From Domibacillus sp. (GTDB lineage Bacteria; Bacillota; Bacilli; Bacillales; Domibacillaceae): DNA of 27,192 nucleotides. The notes under the pieces were generated by a model, which was given only the letters and a program-made list of their open reading frames with translations, made no database searches and was not told the origin of the DNA. The stretch is from NCBI GenBank assembly GCA_031177795.1, contig JAPSKG010000002.1, forward strand, positions 1 to 27,192, read 5' to 3'. The translations under genes and the position numbers were made by a program. Position 1 is the stretch's first letter. Each line of letters opens with the position of its first letter. This document shows positions 14,945-22,972 of the stretch, in pieces.

Positions 14945-16102
14945 ATGGAACATCGATTAAATGAAAATGTACAAGAAATTGAAATATCCGGCATCCGCAA
15001 ATTTTTTAATTTAGTCGGCACAACAGAAGGAATGATTTCTTTAACAATTGGCCAGCCTGATTTTACTACGCCAGAGCACGTAAAAAAAGCTGGCATGGAA
15101 GCCATTGAAAAAAATGCCACTGTTTACACGCCGAATGCAGGCTTGCCAGAACTTAAAAAAGCGGCAACTGACTTTTATGAAAAAAAATATCATGTTTCCT
15201 ACAAGGCAGATAGTGAAGTTATTGTTACAGTAGGAGCAAGCCAGGCAATTGATATTGCTCTTCGTACGATTCTTGTACCTGGCGATGAAGTTATCGTCCC
15301 GGGCCCTGTTTATCCTGGCTACGAGCCTATTATCCATTTATGTGGAGCCAAAGCAATTATGGTGGATACAACGCCAGCGAATTTTCGAATGACGGCAGAT
15401 GTTATTCAGCGAGCGGTTACTTCAAAAACCAAAGCCATTATACTTCCTTATCCTTCGAACCCGACCGGTGTTAGTTTAACCGACCAAGAATTAATTCAAA
15501 TTGCAGCACTGGCAAAAAAACATGAAATTTTTATTTTAGCAGATGAAATTTACAGCGAGATTGTTTATGAGCATCCGCATGTTTCTATTGCTTCTTTTTT
15601 AAAGGAACAAACGATCGTGATTAATGGCTTGTCAAAGTCCCATGCTATGACAGGGTGGCGGATCGGTTTTTTATATGCGCCTGAGTCAATTACGCGCCAT
15701 ATGCTGAAAGTCCACCAATACAATGTGTCTTGCGCCACATCTATTTCACAAAAAGCTGCGATTGCTGCTTTAACATCAGGTATTGATGATGCTCTTCCTA
15801 TGCGTGAAGAATACCGTAAACGGCGGGATGCAGCATATGAAAAGCTGCAATCTCTTGGCTTGAAAACTGTTAAACCTGATGGTGCTTTTTATTTTTTTGT
15901 TAAAATCCCTGAATTTTTTACTGGTTCGTCTTTTGACTTTTGTTTAACGCTTGCCCATGAATATAAAGTAGCCGTAGTGCCGGGAAGTGCTTTTTCACCT
16001 GCTGGTGAAGGGTGGTTCCGCTTATCATATGCATGCAGTATCGAAGAAATAATAGAAGGGCTTTCCCGAATTGAACGTTATTTAAATGATTTAAAAAAAT
16101 AA
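14945..16102 (+). CDS. patA: N-acetyl-LL-diaminopimelate aminotransferase (PatA)
   Basis: PLP enzyme of fold type I, aminotransferase class I/II. In B. subtilis PatA makes N-acetyl-diaminopimelate from the keto acid, between the DapH and DapL steps. The 385-residue protein shows SNPTG (171-175), ADEIYSE (199-205), the Schiff-base lysine K231 in NGLSKSHAMTGWR and the substrate-carboxylate Arg in WFRLSYA near the C-terminus. The opening MEH.LN...EIEISGIRKF agrees with B. subtilis PatA. The start is an ATG after AAAGGTGG. A TATAAT (14908-14913) lies 32 bp upstream, without a good -35. The two enzymes flanking it in the pathway are at the left edge of the window. Confidence 0.93.
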   Translation: MEHRLNENVQEIEISGIRKFFNLVGTTEGMISLTIGQPDFTTPEHVKKAGMEAIEKNATVYTPNAGLPELKKAATDFYEKKYHVSYKADSEVIVTVGASQAIDIALRTILVPGDEVIVPGPVYPGYEPIIHLCGAKAIMVDTTPANFRMTADVIQRAVTSKTKAIILPYPSNPTGVSLTDQELIQIAALAKKHEIFILADEIYSEIVYEHPHVSIASFLKEQTIVINGLSKSHAMTGWRIGFLYAPESITRHMLKVHQYNVSCATSISQKAAIAALTSGIDDALPMREEYRKRRDAAYEKLQSLGLKTVKPDGAFYFFVKIPEFFTGSSFDFCLTLAHEYKVAVVPGSAFSPAGEGWFRLSYACSIEEIIEGLSRIERYLNDLKK

Positions 16103-16143
16103 AAAAAGCGGGTTTGTCCCCTTTGGACAGCCCGCTTTTTTAT
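16101..16143. terminator. Bidirectional terminator between patA and ykwC
   Basis: GCGGG (16108-16112) pairs with CCCGC (16131-16135), with an inner TGTCC/GGACA stem; A-runs on the left and T-runs on the right allow it to end patA on the plus strand and ykwC on the minus strand. Confidence 0.88.
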
Positions 16144-16147
16144 TTAT

Positions 16148-17014
16148 TTATTTATAATGTTTAATCAACGCTTGAGTGCCGCTTTCTGCTTCTCCTCTTT
16201 CTGCCAGTTCTTCGTACATTTTTTTTGCCATTTCCAGCCCTGGAAGATGCAATTCCATTTTTTCAGCTTCCTCAAGTGCAATTTTCATGTCTTTAATAAA
16301 ATGCTTGATAAAAAACCCGGGAGCATAATCTTCTTTAATCATACGCGGCGCTAAATTTGTTAAAGAATAGCTTCCTGCAGCGCCAAGCGATATGCTTTTT
16401 AATACAGTTTCCGGATCTAAGCCTGCTTTCCTTGCATATGTAATTGCCTCACAAACACCAATCATATTCGAAGCAATCGCTACCTGGTTTGCCATTTTTG
16501 TATGCTGTCCGGCCCCTGCACTTCCCTGGTAAACAATGTTCTCGCCAAATGTTTTAAATAAGGGCTCTAGCTGGTTAAAAACATCTTGATCTCCGCCCAC
16601 CATAACAGATAATTTTCCGGATCTTGCAAAAATATCCCCTCCTGAAACCGGGGCATCCAATACGTCAATATTTTTTTCTTTTCCTTTTTGATACAGTTTT
16701 TTTGCAAGAGTTGGTTTAGAGGTTGTCATGTCCACAAAAATTTGTCCTGCTTGTCCTCCTGTAAACAAACCATTTTCTCCTGTATACACTTGCTCAACGT
16801 CCTTTGGTTCTCCAATGATAGTAAATACAATATTTGTTTTAGAGGCAAGCTGTGCTGGAGTCTCACACCAAATTGCACCTGACTCAAGCAGGTCATTTGC
16901 TTTTGACTTGGTTCTTGAATAAACGAATAATGGATATCCTGCTTTTTGTAAATGTGCTGCCATATGTTTCCCCATTACTCCTGTGCCGATAAAACCTACC
17001 CGTTCCTTGCTCAT
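16148..17014 (-). CDS. ykwC: YkwC-type beta-hydroxyacid dehydrogenase (3-hydroxyisobutyrate dehydrogenase family)
   Basis: NAD(P)-dependent oxidoreductase of the beta-hydroxyacid dehydrogenase family; the true substrate is unknown. The 288-residue length equals that of B. subtilis YkwC. A Rossmann domain opens with VGFIGTGVMGKHMA (GxGxxG at 10-15). Other family signatures are DAPVSGGD (substrate-binding, 120-127) and GQHTKMANQ, with catalytic K173 and N176. An all-helical C-terminal domain follows (NLAPRM, GFFIKHFIKDM). The ATG has an AGAGGGGGAG SD. It is convergent with patA, as its terminator is shared. B. subtilis has the same ykwC-ykwB-patA neighbourhood. Confidence 0.88.
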   Translation of the reverse strand: MSKERVGFIGTGVMGKHMAAHLQKAGYPLFVYSRTKSKANDLLESGAIWCETPAQLASKTNIVFTIIGEPKDVEQVYTGENGLFTGGQAGQIFVDMTTSKPTLAKKLYQKGKEKNIDVLDAPVSGGDIFARSGKLSVMVGGDQDVFNQLEPLFKTFGENIVYQGSAGAGQHTKMANQVAIASNMIGVCEAITYARKAGLDPETVLKSISLGAAGSYSLTNLAPRMIKEDYAPGFFIKHFIKDMKIALEEAEKMELHLPGLEMAKKMYEELAERGEAESGTQALIKHYK

Positions 17015-17073
17015 TCAAACTCCCCCTCTTTTGTATTTATTACCATTATCACACAATTTGCTTCTTATTGCAT

Positions 17074-17103
17074 AAAAAAGGTCCAGACAAAAATTGTCTG
17101 GAC
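17074..17103 (-). terminator. Terminator of ptsHI
   Basis: Perfect 10-bp stem (17081-17090 with 17094-17103), 3-nt loop, then TTTTTT on the minus strand, about 80 nt after the ptsI stop. Confidence 0.88.
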
Positions 17104-17183
17104 AAAAGTGAGAGAAATGGAGAATGAAAAACTGGTTACGTTTATACTATTCCCATTTTTTCTTTTTTAAAACCTAATTTTAA

Positions 17184-18902
17184 TTATTTTTTTCCAATTG
17201 ACTGAACAAGTTCAACAACTTCTTCCGCTGTTGACATTGTAACTGCTTGAGCAGCAAGAGCTTCCATTTCTGCTTTTGATAAATTCTTAAGCTGCGCACG
17301 CGCCTTTAAAATAGACGTTGCACTCATGGAAAACTCGTCAAGCCCTAAGCCTAGAAGAAGTGGAATGGCTGTTTCGTCGCCGGCCATTTCACCGCACATG
17401 CCCGCCCACTTACCTTCTTTATGCGCTGCTTCAATAACCATTTTTACAAGGCGCAAAATAGATGGGTTATATGGCTGATACAAGTAAGATACACGCTCGT
17501 TCATGCGGTCAGCTGCCATTGTGTATTGGATCAAATCGTTTGTACCGATTGAGAAGAAGTCCACTTCTTTTGCGAAAAGGTCTGCAATAACAGCAGTAGA
17601 TGGAATTTCCACCATGATACCAAGTTCGATTTTTCCTGCCACAGCAACGCCTTCTGATTCAAGCTTTGCACGTTCTTCTAAAAGAACTGCTTTTGCTTCG
17701 CGGAATTCGTTAACCGTTGCAATCATTGGGAACATAATTTTCAAGTTGCCGTATACACTTGCGCGCAGCAAAGCACGAAGCTGCGTACGGAAGATATCCT
17801 GCTCTTCAAGACAAAGGCGGATCGCACGGAAGCCAAGGAATGGATTCATTTCATGCGGCAAGTTCAAGTATGGAAGTTCTTTGTCTCCGCCAATATCAAG
17901 TGTGCGGACAACAACTGGCTTGCCTTCCATTCCTTCAAGAACGGCTTTATAAGATTCAAACTGCTCTTCTTCTGTTGGAAGGTTGTCGCGGCCCATGTAC
18001 AAAAACTCAGTACGGTACAGCCCAACTCCTTCTCCGCCGTTTGATTTAACTCCTGTAAGATCTTCAGGCGTTCCAATGTTTGCAGCAAGCTCGACATGAT
18101 GCCCGTCTGCCGTAACCGTTTGTTCGTTCACAAGCTTTGCCCATTCTGCTTTTTGTTGTGCAAATGCTTCAGCACGCTTTTGGTACTCGGCTGCAATTTC
18201 CTCTGTTGGGTTAATATGAACTTCACCCTGCAGGCCATCAATAATGATTAAATCACCGTTTTGAATATCCGCTGTTGCATTTTTTGTTCCTACAACCGCT
18301 GGAATTTCAAGAGAGCGCGCCATGATTGCTGAGTGAGAAGTACGCCCGCCAATATCCGTCGTAAATCCTTTTACAAATTCACGGTTTAGCTGTGCTGTCA
18401 TTGAAGGTGTTAAATCTTCTGCTACCACTACTACTTCTTCTGCAATCAATGCCGGCGCAGGAAGGTCTACTCCAAGAAGAGCGGCTAAAACACGTTTTGT
18501 AACATCTTTAATATCTGCTGCGCGTTCTTTCATGTATTCATTATCCATTGCTTCAAACATTCCAATGAACATGTTAGCTGTTTCTTCAAGTGCAAACTCT
18601 GCATTTACAGATTCTGATTTAATTTTTTCTTCAATTGGCCCTGTTAGTTCAGGATCATTTAATACAAGCAAATGCGCTTCGAAAATAGCGGCTTTGTCAT
18701 CACCAAGATCGCGGCGTGCTTTTTCTTTAATGACTTCTAGCTCGGATTCCGATTTTTTAATCGCGGCACGGAAGCGGTCTGCTTCAGCTGCTGCATCTGC
18801 TACACTGCGCTTTTCAACTGTAAGGTCCGGCTCCATTAAACGGTAAGCTTTTGCAAAAGCAATTCCGTCAGAGGCTCCGATCCCTTTTAATATCGCCGCC
18901 AT
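17184..18902 (-). CDS. ptsI: PTS enzyme I
   Basis: Phosphoenolpyruvate-protein phosphotransferase: takes phosphate from PEP onto a histidine and passes it to HPr His15. The 572-residue protein has the N-terminal HPr-binding and phosphohistidine domains with H190 in GGRTSHSAIMAR, and the C-terminal PEP-binding TIM barrel with GVGLYRTEFLYM, the SIGTNDLIQYTMA.DR segment and MCGEMAGDE, which holds the catalytic Cys. The ATG overlaps the ptsH stop codon by one base, so the two are translationally coupled. Its phosphate goes by HPr to TreP (through an EIIA encoded elsewhere) and other PTS permeases. Confidence 0.98.
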   Translation of the reverse strand: MAAILKGIGASDGIAFAKAYRLMEPDLTVEKRSVADAAAEADRFRAAIKKSESELEVIKEKARRDLGDDKAAIFEAHLLVLNDPELTGPIEEKIKSESVNAEFALEETANMFIGMFEAMDNEYMKERAADIKDVTKRVLAALLGVDLPAPALIAEEVVVVAEDLTPSMTAQLNREFVKGFTTDIGGRTSHSAIMARSLEIPAVVGTKNATADIQNGDLIIIDGLQGEVHINPTEEIAAEYQKRAEAFAQQKAEWAKLVNEQTVTADGHHVELAANIGTPEDLTGVKSNGGEGVGLYRTEFLYMGRDNLPTEEEQFESYKAVLEGMEGKPVVVRTLDIGGDKELPYLNLPHEMNPFLGFRAIRLCLEEQDIFRTQLRALLRASVYGNLKIMFPMIATVNEFREAKAVLLEERAKLESEGVAVAGKIELGIMVEIPSTAVIADLFAKEVDFFSIGTNDLIQYTMAADRMNERVSYLYQPYNPSILRLVKMVIEAAHKEGKWAGMCGEMAGDETAIPLLLGLGLDEFSMSATSILKARAQLKNLSKAEMEALAAQAVTMSTAEEVVELVQSIGKK

Positions 18903-19168
18903 CAGTTTGCAAGACCTTCGCTTTTCAATAGTGTTTCAATTGCTTCAATCGCCGCTGTTTCATCTGTTCCTTCTGCAGAAATACCAATTTCTGCTCCTTT
19001 GCCAATTCCAAGAGACATAACGCCCATGATGGATTTTAGGTTTACTGTTTTCCCATTATACTCAAGGTTGACATCACTTGAAAATTTACTTGCTGTTTGA
19101 ACAAGCAGCGTTGCAGGGCGTGCATGAATTCCTGTATCTGCTGTTACTGTAAAAGTTTTTTTCGACAT
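18902..19168 (-). CDS. ptsH: PTS phosphocarrier HPr
   Basis: Small phosphocarrier between enzyme I and the EIIA proteins, and co-regulator of CcpA when phosphorylated on Ser46 by HPrK. The 88 residues are the exact family length when the ATG at 19168 is used. That start has GAAGGAGAG before it and puts the active His at position 15 (TGIHARPA) and the regulatory serine at 46 (LKSIMGVMSLG). An in-frame upstream start at 19186 would spoil this numbering. A promoter stands 27 nt upstream. In B. subtilis ptsG precedes ptsH; here an SDR gene does. Confidence 0.98.
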   Translation of the reverse strand: MSKKTFTVTADTGIHARPATLLVQTASKFSSDVNLEYNGKTVNLKSIMGVMSLGIGKGAEIGISAEGTDETAAIEAIETLLKSEGLAN

Positions 19169-19201
19169 AAAAAGTCTCTCCTTCAATCGTTTTCTTCATA
19201 G

Positions 19202-19230
19202 AGAATAGCATTAATTTTATTTTCACTCAA
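19202..19230 (-). promoter_or_regulatory. Predicted sigma-A promoter of ptsHI
   Basis: -35 TTGAGT (19225-19230), 17-bp spacer, extended -10 TGC-TATTCT (hexamer 19202-19207) on the minus strand; leader of about 27 nt. Upstream of it (19256-19282) is a 7-bp inverted repeat with a 13-nt loop and no U-tract. Confidence 0.65.
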
Positions 19231-19306
19231 TTCCCGAGCTTTTCCGTGTTGCTTTCCCTTCAGTTTTTGTTGAAATGAAGGGTAAAACACAGAATACTCT
19301 TGGAAA

Positions 19307-20044
19307 TTAAGGTAAATAAATCATTTTCCGTGTCATTCCGCCATCAATAACGATGTTTTCACCTGTAACAAATGTATTTTCCGGATCAGCCAGATATAAG
19401 CAAGCTTTTGCCACGTCTTCTGGCTTGCCAACCCGGCCTGCTGGATGCTGCCTATGGTCTTCTGGACGCAGTTTTGCCCAGTCGCCGGTTTCAATCCAGC
19501 CTGGACTTATGCTGTTTACCCGTATGCCTTTTTCCCCAAGCGTTATGGCTAGTGAATGGGTTAGTGAAAAAACGGCACCTTTTGAAGCAGCATAAAGTTC
19601 GGTATGAGGCTCTGACATACTCTGCCTTGTTGAGCACATATTGATGATTGCAGAGCCGGGCTTCATATAACGAGCCGCTTCACGCGAGCAAAAAAGAACA
19701 CTTGCAGCGTTAGTGGTCATAATTTGGTCCCAGTCTTCTTTTTTTATGTCCCAGAGAGAACCAAAAGAAGACACACCTGCATTATTGATGAGCACATCAA
19801 TAGATTGACGATCCTTAATAACAGAAGTAAAAACATTGTTCATTTGTTCGAGATTACCGGCATCTGCTTTGTAAAACACCGTGGTTAATCCAGCTTGTTT
19901 CCATTCTTCAGCAATCGCTTGTCCTGCCTGTTCATTTACATCGACGATTACGGTGTACGCGCCTTCATTAGCAAAAGCAGCAGCGGTGGCTTTTCCAATT
20001 CCATTGGCACCGCCCGTTACGATAACAGTTTTGTCATTAAACAA
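19307..20044 (-). CDS. Short-chain dehydrogenase/reductase (classical SDR)
   Basis: NAD(P)-dependent oxidoreductase; substrate unknown. With the TTG start at 20044 the protein has 245 residues, a usual classical-SDR length, and opens directly with the Rossmann strand. TGGANGIG (10-17) is the cofactor loop, NNAG (87-90) the structural motif, and S138, Y151 and K155 (YAASK) the catalytic set, with N112. D35 at the end of the second strand suggests preference for NAD over NADP. The TTG has AAGGAG 8 nt before it; a frame from 20086 would begin inside the preceding gene. It follows the 64-residue gene by 13 bp and ends 76 bp before the ptsH promoter, with no clear terminator between. Confidence 0.85.
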   Translation of the reverse strand: MFNDKTVIVTGGANGIGKATAAAFANEGAYTVIVDVNEQAGQAIAEEWKQAGLTTVFYKADAGNLEQMNNVFTSVIKDRQSIDVLINNAGVSSFGSLWDIKKEDWDQIMTTNAASVLFCSREAARYMKPGSAIINMCSTRQSMSEPHTELYAASKGAVFSLTHSLAITLGEKGIRVNSISPGWIETGDWAKLRPEDHRQHPAGRVGKPEDVAKACLYLADPENTFVTGENIVIDGGMTRKMIYLP

Positions 20045-20057
20045 GGGCTTCACTCCT

Positions 20058-20252
20058 TCAACTCCGGGCTGCTTCCATATATTCATAGTCTATATTTCCA
20101 CCATGCCGGGCAATACCTCGAAAACGCTTAAAATCCGGCTGTTTAATTAACTCCTGGCGAAATACTAGAAAGTCTTTTTGATGAATATGCAATAAAGCCG
20201 TTTTCCCTTGGCGAAGATTTTCTAACTGCTGGACGGCTTCTTCTATCGTCAA
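20058..20252 (-). CDS. Conserved-looking 64-residue protein of unknown function
   Basis: I do not recognise a named family. From the TTG at 20252, preceded by a strong GGGGGTGA, the product starts (f)MTIEEAVQQLENLRQGK and ends IDYEYMEAARS. It is soluble, with a predicted helix (3-15), a short strand region (ALLHIHQKDFLVF) and a basic FKRFRGIARHGG segment. The SD and its position just ahead of the SDR gene, whose own SD overlaps this gene's stop codon, support a real translated gene coupled to the dehydrogenase. A longer frame from 20333 adds a hydrophobic stretch with no SD and is unlikely. Confidence 0.65.
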   Translation of the reverse strand: MTIEEAVQQLENLRQGKTALLHIHQKDFLVFRQELIKQPDFKRFRGIARHGGNIDYEYMEAARS

Positions 20253-20424
20253 GCATTCACCCCCTATTAAAATAGACAAAAAATTACTACAAAAAGCTGT
20301 AAAATCCTTTACTATTTTCAAAAAATAAGGCAAAATTTATTTTAATACCTTTCGCCATCTTTTACTATTATAAAAGAAACGTCACGAAAATGGTATCTTC
20401 AATTGTCGAAAAGGAGCGAAATAG

Positions 20425-20604
20425 ATGAGTAAAGCAGAAGTCGGCAACATTATAGAGTTTAAAGACGGTCTTCGCGGGATCGTCGAAAAAGTAAATGAAA
20501 ATTCAGTTATTGTTGATTTAACGATAATGGAAGATTTCAATGAGCTCGAAATAGAAGAAAAAACTGTCGTTAATCATAAAAATTATATCATCGTACATGC
20601 ATGA
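20425..20604 (+). CDS. ykvS: YkvS-like small protein (DUF2187)
   Basis: Function unknown; a small beta-rich protein family of Bacillaceae. The 59 residues read MSKAEVGNIIEFKDGLRGIV, then EKVNENSVIVDLTIM and a KTVVNHKNYIIVHA end, the KOW/SH3-like pattern of the family. The ATG has AAAAGGAG 6-8 nt upstream. It is a single plus-strand gene between the minus-strand clpE and the SDR pair, and a bidirectional terminator follows. The upstream 20253-20424 stretch is AT-rich, with overlapping -10-like sites on both strands (TATTATAA at 20366-20373), but no good -35. Confidence 0.82.
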   Translation: MSKAEVGNIIEFKDGLRGIVEKVNENSVIVDLTIMEDFNELEIEEKTVVNHKNYIIVHA

Positions 20605-20640
20605 AAAAAAGAGCGGATATGAGAATCCGCTCTTTTCTTT
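20604..20640. terminator. Bidirectional terminator between ykvS and clpE
   Basis: Perfect 8-bp stem (20611-20618 with 20625-20632), 6-nt loop, with A-run on the left and TTTTCTTT on the right, so it can serve ykvS (+) and clpE (-). Confidence 0.85.
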
Positions 20641-20686
20641 ATTTAATAGCTTTATTTTAAGAAAGCTAGTTTCTGTTTTTTTAGCT

Positions 20687-22819
20687 TTATAGACTTTTAA
20701 TTGTAATTTGTCCGTCCTGAAGAACTGCTTTTAAGTTTTGTTTTTCTGGATGGTCCAGGATAAAATCAGCGATTCGGTCTTCAATTTGCTCTTGAATCAC
20801 CCGGCGAAGCGGTCTTGCCCCAAATTGAGGGCTATAACCCATTTCTGCTAACTTTTCTTTTACATCTTCGCCAACTTCTATCTCCATACTTTGTTCAGAA
20901 AGCATGTTGTTTAAATCTTGAATCATAAGCGCAACAATTTGTGTTAGTTCTTGTTTTCCAAGAGGCTGGAACTCAATAATTGAATCAAAACGATTTAAAA
21001 ACTCCGGCTTGAAATAATCAGAAAGTGATTCTAGAACAGAAGAAACTGTTTGTTCAGTTTCTTTTTCAAAACCTACTTTTACACTTTTTTTGCCGGCCCC
21101 TGCATTACTTGTCATAATAATAACGGTTTCTTTAAAACTTACTGTCCGCCCCTGGCTGTCCGTTAAGCGGCCGTCTTCCATAATTTGCAGGAACATATGT
21201 TGAACATCTGGATGTGCTTTTTCAATTTCATCCAGTAAAACAATGCTGTACGGATTGCGTCGCACTTTTTCTGTAAGCTGCCCTGCTTCTTCAAAGCCTA
21301 CATATCCCGGAGGTGAACCAATCAGTTTTGAAACGCTATGTTTCTCCATAAATTCACTCATATCCAAACGAATAAGCGCATCTTTTGATCCAAACAATTC
21401 CTCCGCCAGCGTTTTCGTCAACTCTGTTTTTCCAACACCTGTTGGTCCGACAAACAGAAAAGAACCAATTGGGCGGTTTTTTGATTTTAATCCGGCACGG
21501 CTGCGTCTTACCGCTTTTGCCACTTTTTTAACGGCCGCTTCCTGGCCAACCACTTTTCCTGCAAGGTTTTCTTCAATCAACTTCATTTTCTTTTGCTCAT
21601 CCTGCTGCAGCTTGCCAACAGGGATACCTGTTTTACTTTCAATTAATGCTTGAATATGTTCAGCCGTTACATTTGGCGCTTCAAAAGAAGCAGATCCATT
21701 TTCCAGTTTTTTCTCAAGTTCCTCTTCTTCATCGCGAAGTCGTGCCGCTTCTTCATAATGTTCTTTTTGTAAAGCTTCTTTTTTGCGCTTTGCAATTGAA
21801 GAAAGTTGTTCTTGCATAACCTCTGCATCTACTGCGTCAATGGTTAAGTTTAATTTTGAGCCTGCTTCATCCAAGAGATCAATTGCTTTATCCGGAAGAA
21901 AGCGGTCTTGAATATAGCGGTGTGAAAGCGCCGCGCAGGCTTGGAGTGCTTCTTCTGTATAAACAACCTGATGAAAATCTTCATAATGTTTTTGCAGGCC
22001 TTTTAAAATCCGAATCGTTTCGTCAACACTTGGTTCTGCTACTTGAACCGGCTGAAAGCGGCGTTCAAGCGCAGCATCTTTTTCAATTTGACGATATTCC
22101 TTAAGCGTTGTGGCACCGATTAACTGCAATTCACCGCGAGCAAGCGCTGGTTTTAAAATGTTTCCGGCATCCATAGATCCTTCTGCCGATCCTGCTCCAA
22201 CAAGTTGATGAATTTCATCAATGAATAAAAGAACATTTTTGCGTTCCTTTAACTCTGCGATAATTTGCTTTATTCTTTCCTCGAACTGTCCTCTTATACC
22301 TGTTCCAGCTACAAGTGATGCCACATCAAGCACATATACTTCTTTGGATTTTAGTTTTGCAGGAACTTTCCCTTCTAGAATGTACAGAGCAAGACCTTCT
22401 GCAATAGCTGTTTTACCAACACCCGGTTCACCAATCAATACCGGATTGTTTTTGTTTCTTCTATTTAAAATCTCAATAACCCGGGCCACTTCTTTATCGC
22501 GCCCAATAACAGGATCAATTAGCCCCGCTCGAGCAAGCCCTGAAACATTTCGCCCAAATTGATCCAAAATTCCGCCTCCACCGCTTGATTGCGCAGGCGG
22601 TGCAGATTGCTTCATTTGTTTTTGTGCATTCATTTGCATATTTTTCATAAATTCATCCAATGGAAAACCGAACGATTGAAAATCCATGTTCATTCCTCCA
22701 ATTGTTTGTTTTTCTTTTTGATAGCATTCATGGCACAAATAATAACTTGCAGCTTGACCGTTGACACGGATACTCATCTGCACATTTGCTTTTTGCTGCT
22801 GGCATTTTTGACATTTCAT
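20687..22819 (-). CDS. clpE: ATP-dependent Clp protease ATPase subunit ClpE
   Basis: Hsp100 unfoldase that works with ClpP on aggregated or misfolded proteins after heat stress. The 710-residue protein has the ClpE-type N-terminal zinc finger (C3, C6, C29, C32), AAA-1 with Walker A GEPGVGKT (130-137) and Walker B FIDEIH (199-204), a UVR-like coiled segment (about 345-375), and AAA-2 with Walker A GPTGVGKT (458-465), Walker B LLDEIE and the C-terminal ClpB-D2 small domain. I use the ATG at 22819, nine nt after AAAGGGG and matching the MxCQxC start of B. subtilis ClpE; the ATG at 22828 touches that SD. Two promoter/CtsR modules lie upstream. Confidence 0.96.
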   Translation of the reverse strand: MKCQKCQQQKANVQMSIRVNGQAASYYLCHECYQKEKQTIGGMNMDFQSFGFPLDEFMKNMQMNAQKQMKQSAPPAQSSGGGGILDQFGRNVSGLARAGLIDPVIGRDKEVARVIEILNRRNKNNPVLIGEPGVGKTAIAEGLALYILEGKVPAKLKSKEVYVLDVASLVAGTGIRGQFEERIKQIIAELKERKNVLLFIDEIHQLVGAGSAEGSMDAGNILKPALARGELQLIGATTLKEYRQIEKDAALERRFQPVQVAEPSVDETIRILKGLQKHYEDFHQVVYTEEALQACAALSHRYIQDRFLPDKAIDLLDEAGSKLNLTIDAVDAEVMQEQLSSIAKRKKEALQKEHYEEAARLRDEEEELEKKLENGSASFEAPNVTAEHIQALIESKTGIPVGKLQQDEQKKMKLIEENLAGKVVGQEAAVKKVAKAVRRSRAGLKSKNRPIGSFLFVGPTGVGKTELTKTLAEELFGSKDALIRLDMSEFMEKHSVSKLIGSPPGYVGFEEAGQLTEKVRRNPYSIVLLDEIEKAHPDVQHMFLQIMEDGRLTDSQGRTVSFKETVIIMTSNAGAGKKSVKVGFEKETEQTVSSVLESLSDYFKPEFLNRFDSIIEFQPLGKQELTQIVALMIQDLNNMLSEQSMEIEVGEDVKEKLAEMGYSPQFGARPLRRVIQEQIEDRIADFILDHPEKQNLKAVLQDGQITIKSL

Positions 22820-22843
22820 CCACGTCATCCCCTTTAGTTCATT

Positions 22844-22866
22844 TTTGACTTTGACTATATTTGACT
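22844..22866 (-). promoter_or_regulatory. CtsR operator downstream of the proximal clpE promoter
   Basis: Direct heptads AGTCAAA-TAT-AGTCAAA (22850-22856, 22860-22866 read on the minus strand) match the CtsR consensus RGTCAAANANRGTCAAA. A further AGTCAAA at 22844-22850 overlaps by one base. Confidence 0.85.
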
Positions 22867-22874
22867 ATAAGCAT

Positions 22875-22903
22875 AGTATAATTTGATCTTCTTTGACTTT
22901 CAA
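22875..22903 (-). promoter_or_regulatory. Proximal clpE promoter with CtsR operator in the spacer
   Basis: -35 TTGAAA (22898-22903), 17-bp spacer, -10 TATACT (22875-22880) on the minus strand. CtsR heptads AGTCAAA-GAA-GATCAAA (22882-22898) fill the spacer, so repressor and polymerase compete for the same DNA. Confidence 0.85.
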
Positions 22904-22947
22904 GACTTTTGCTTGCGAGAAAAGCTTTTTAAGCTGCTTTTCTAATC

Positions 22948-22964
22948 TTTGACTATCTTTGATC
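22948..22964 (-). promoter_or_regulatory. CtsR operator downstream of the distal clpE promoter
   Basis: GATCAAA-GAT-AGTCAAA on the minus strand, one change from the CtsR consensus in the first heptad, just past the distal -10. Confidence 0.8.
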
Positions 22965-22972
22965 TTAATTTT

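Noticed and set aside
17503..17952. Plus-strand 149-codon frame antisense to ptsI
   Set aside because: Arises from codon bias of ptsI on the other strand; no SD and rich in Ser and Arg, as antisense frames often are.
19307..20086. Longer SDR frame starting MNIWKQPGVEGVKP
   Set aside because: It would begin inside the preceding 64-residue gene and include the SD AAGGAG as coding sequence; the TTG at 20044 fits the SD and the normal SDR start.
21243..21653. Plus-strand 136-codon frame antisense to clpE
   Set aside because: Antisense to the conserved AAA-2 domain; no SD or known motif.
22919..22944. Hairpin AGAAAAGC/GCTTTTCT between the clpE promoters, considered as a terminator of the distal transcript
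   Set aside because: The minus-strand sequence after it lacks a U-tract, so termination is unlikely; it may still fold in the long leader.
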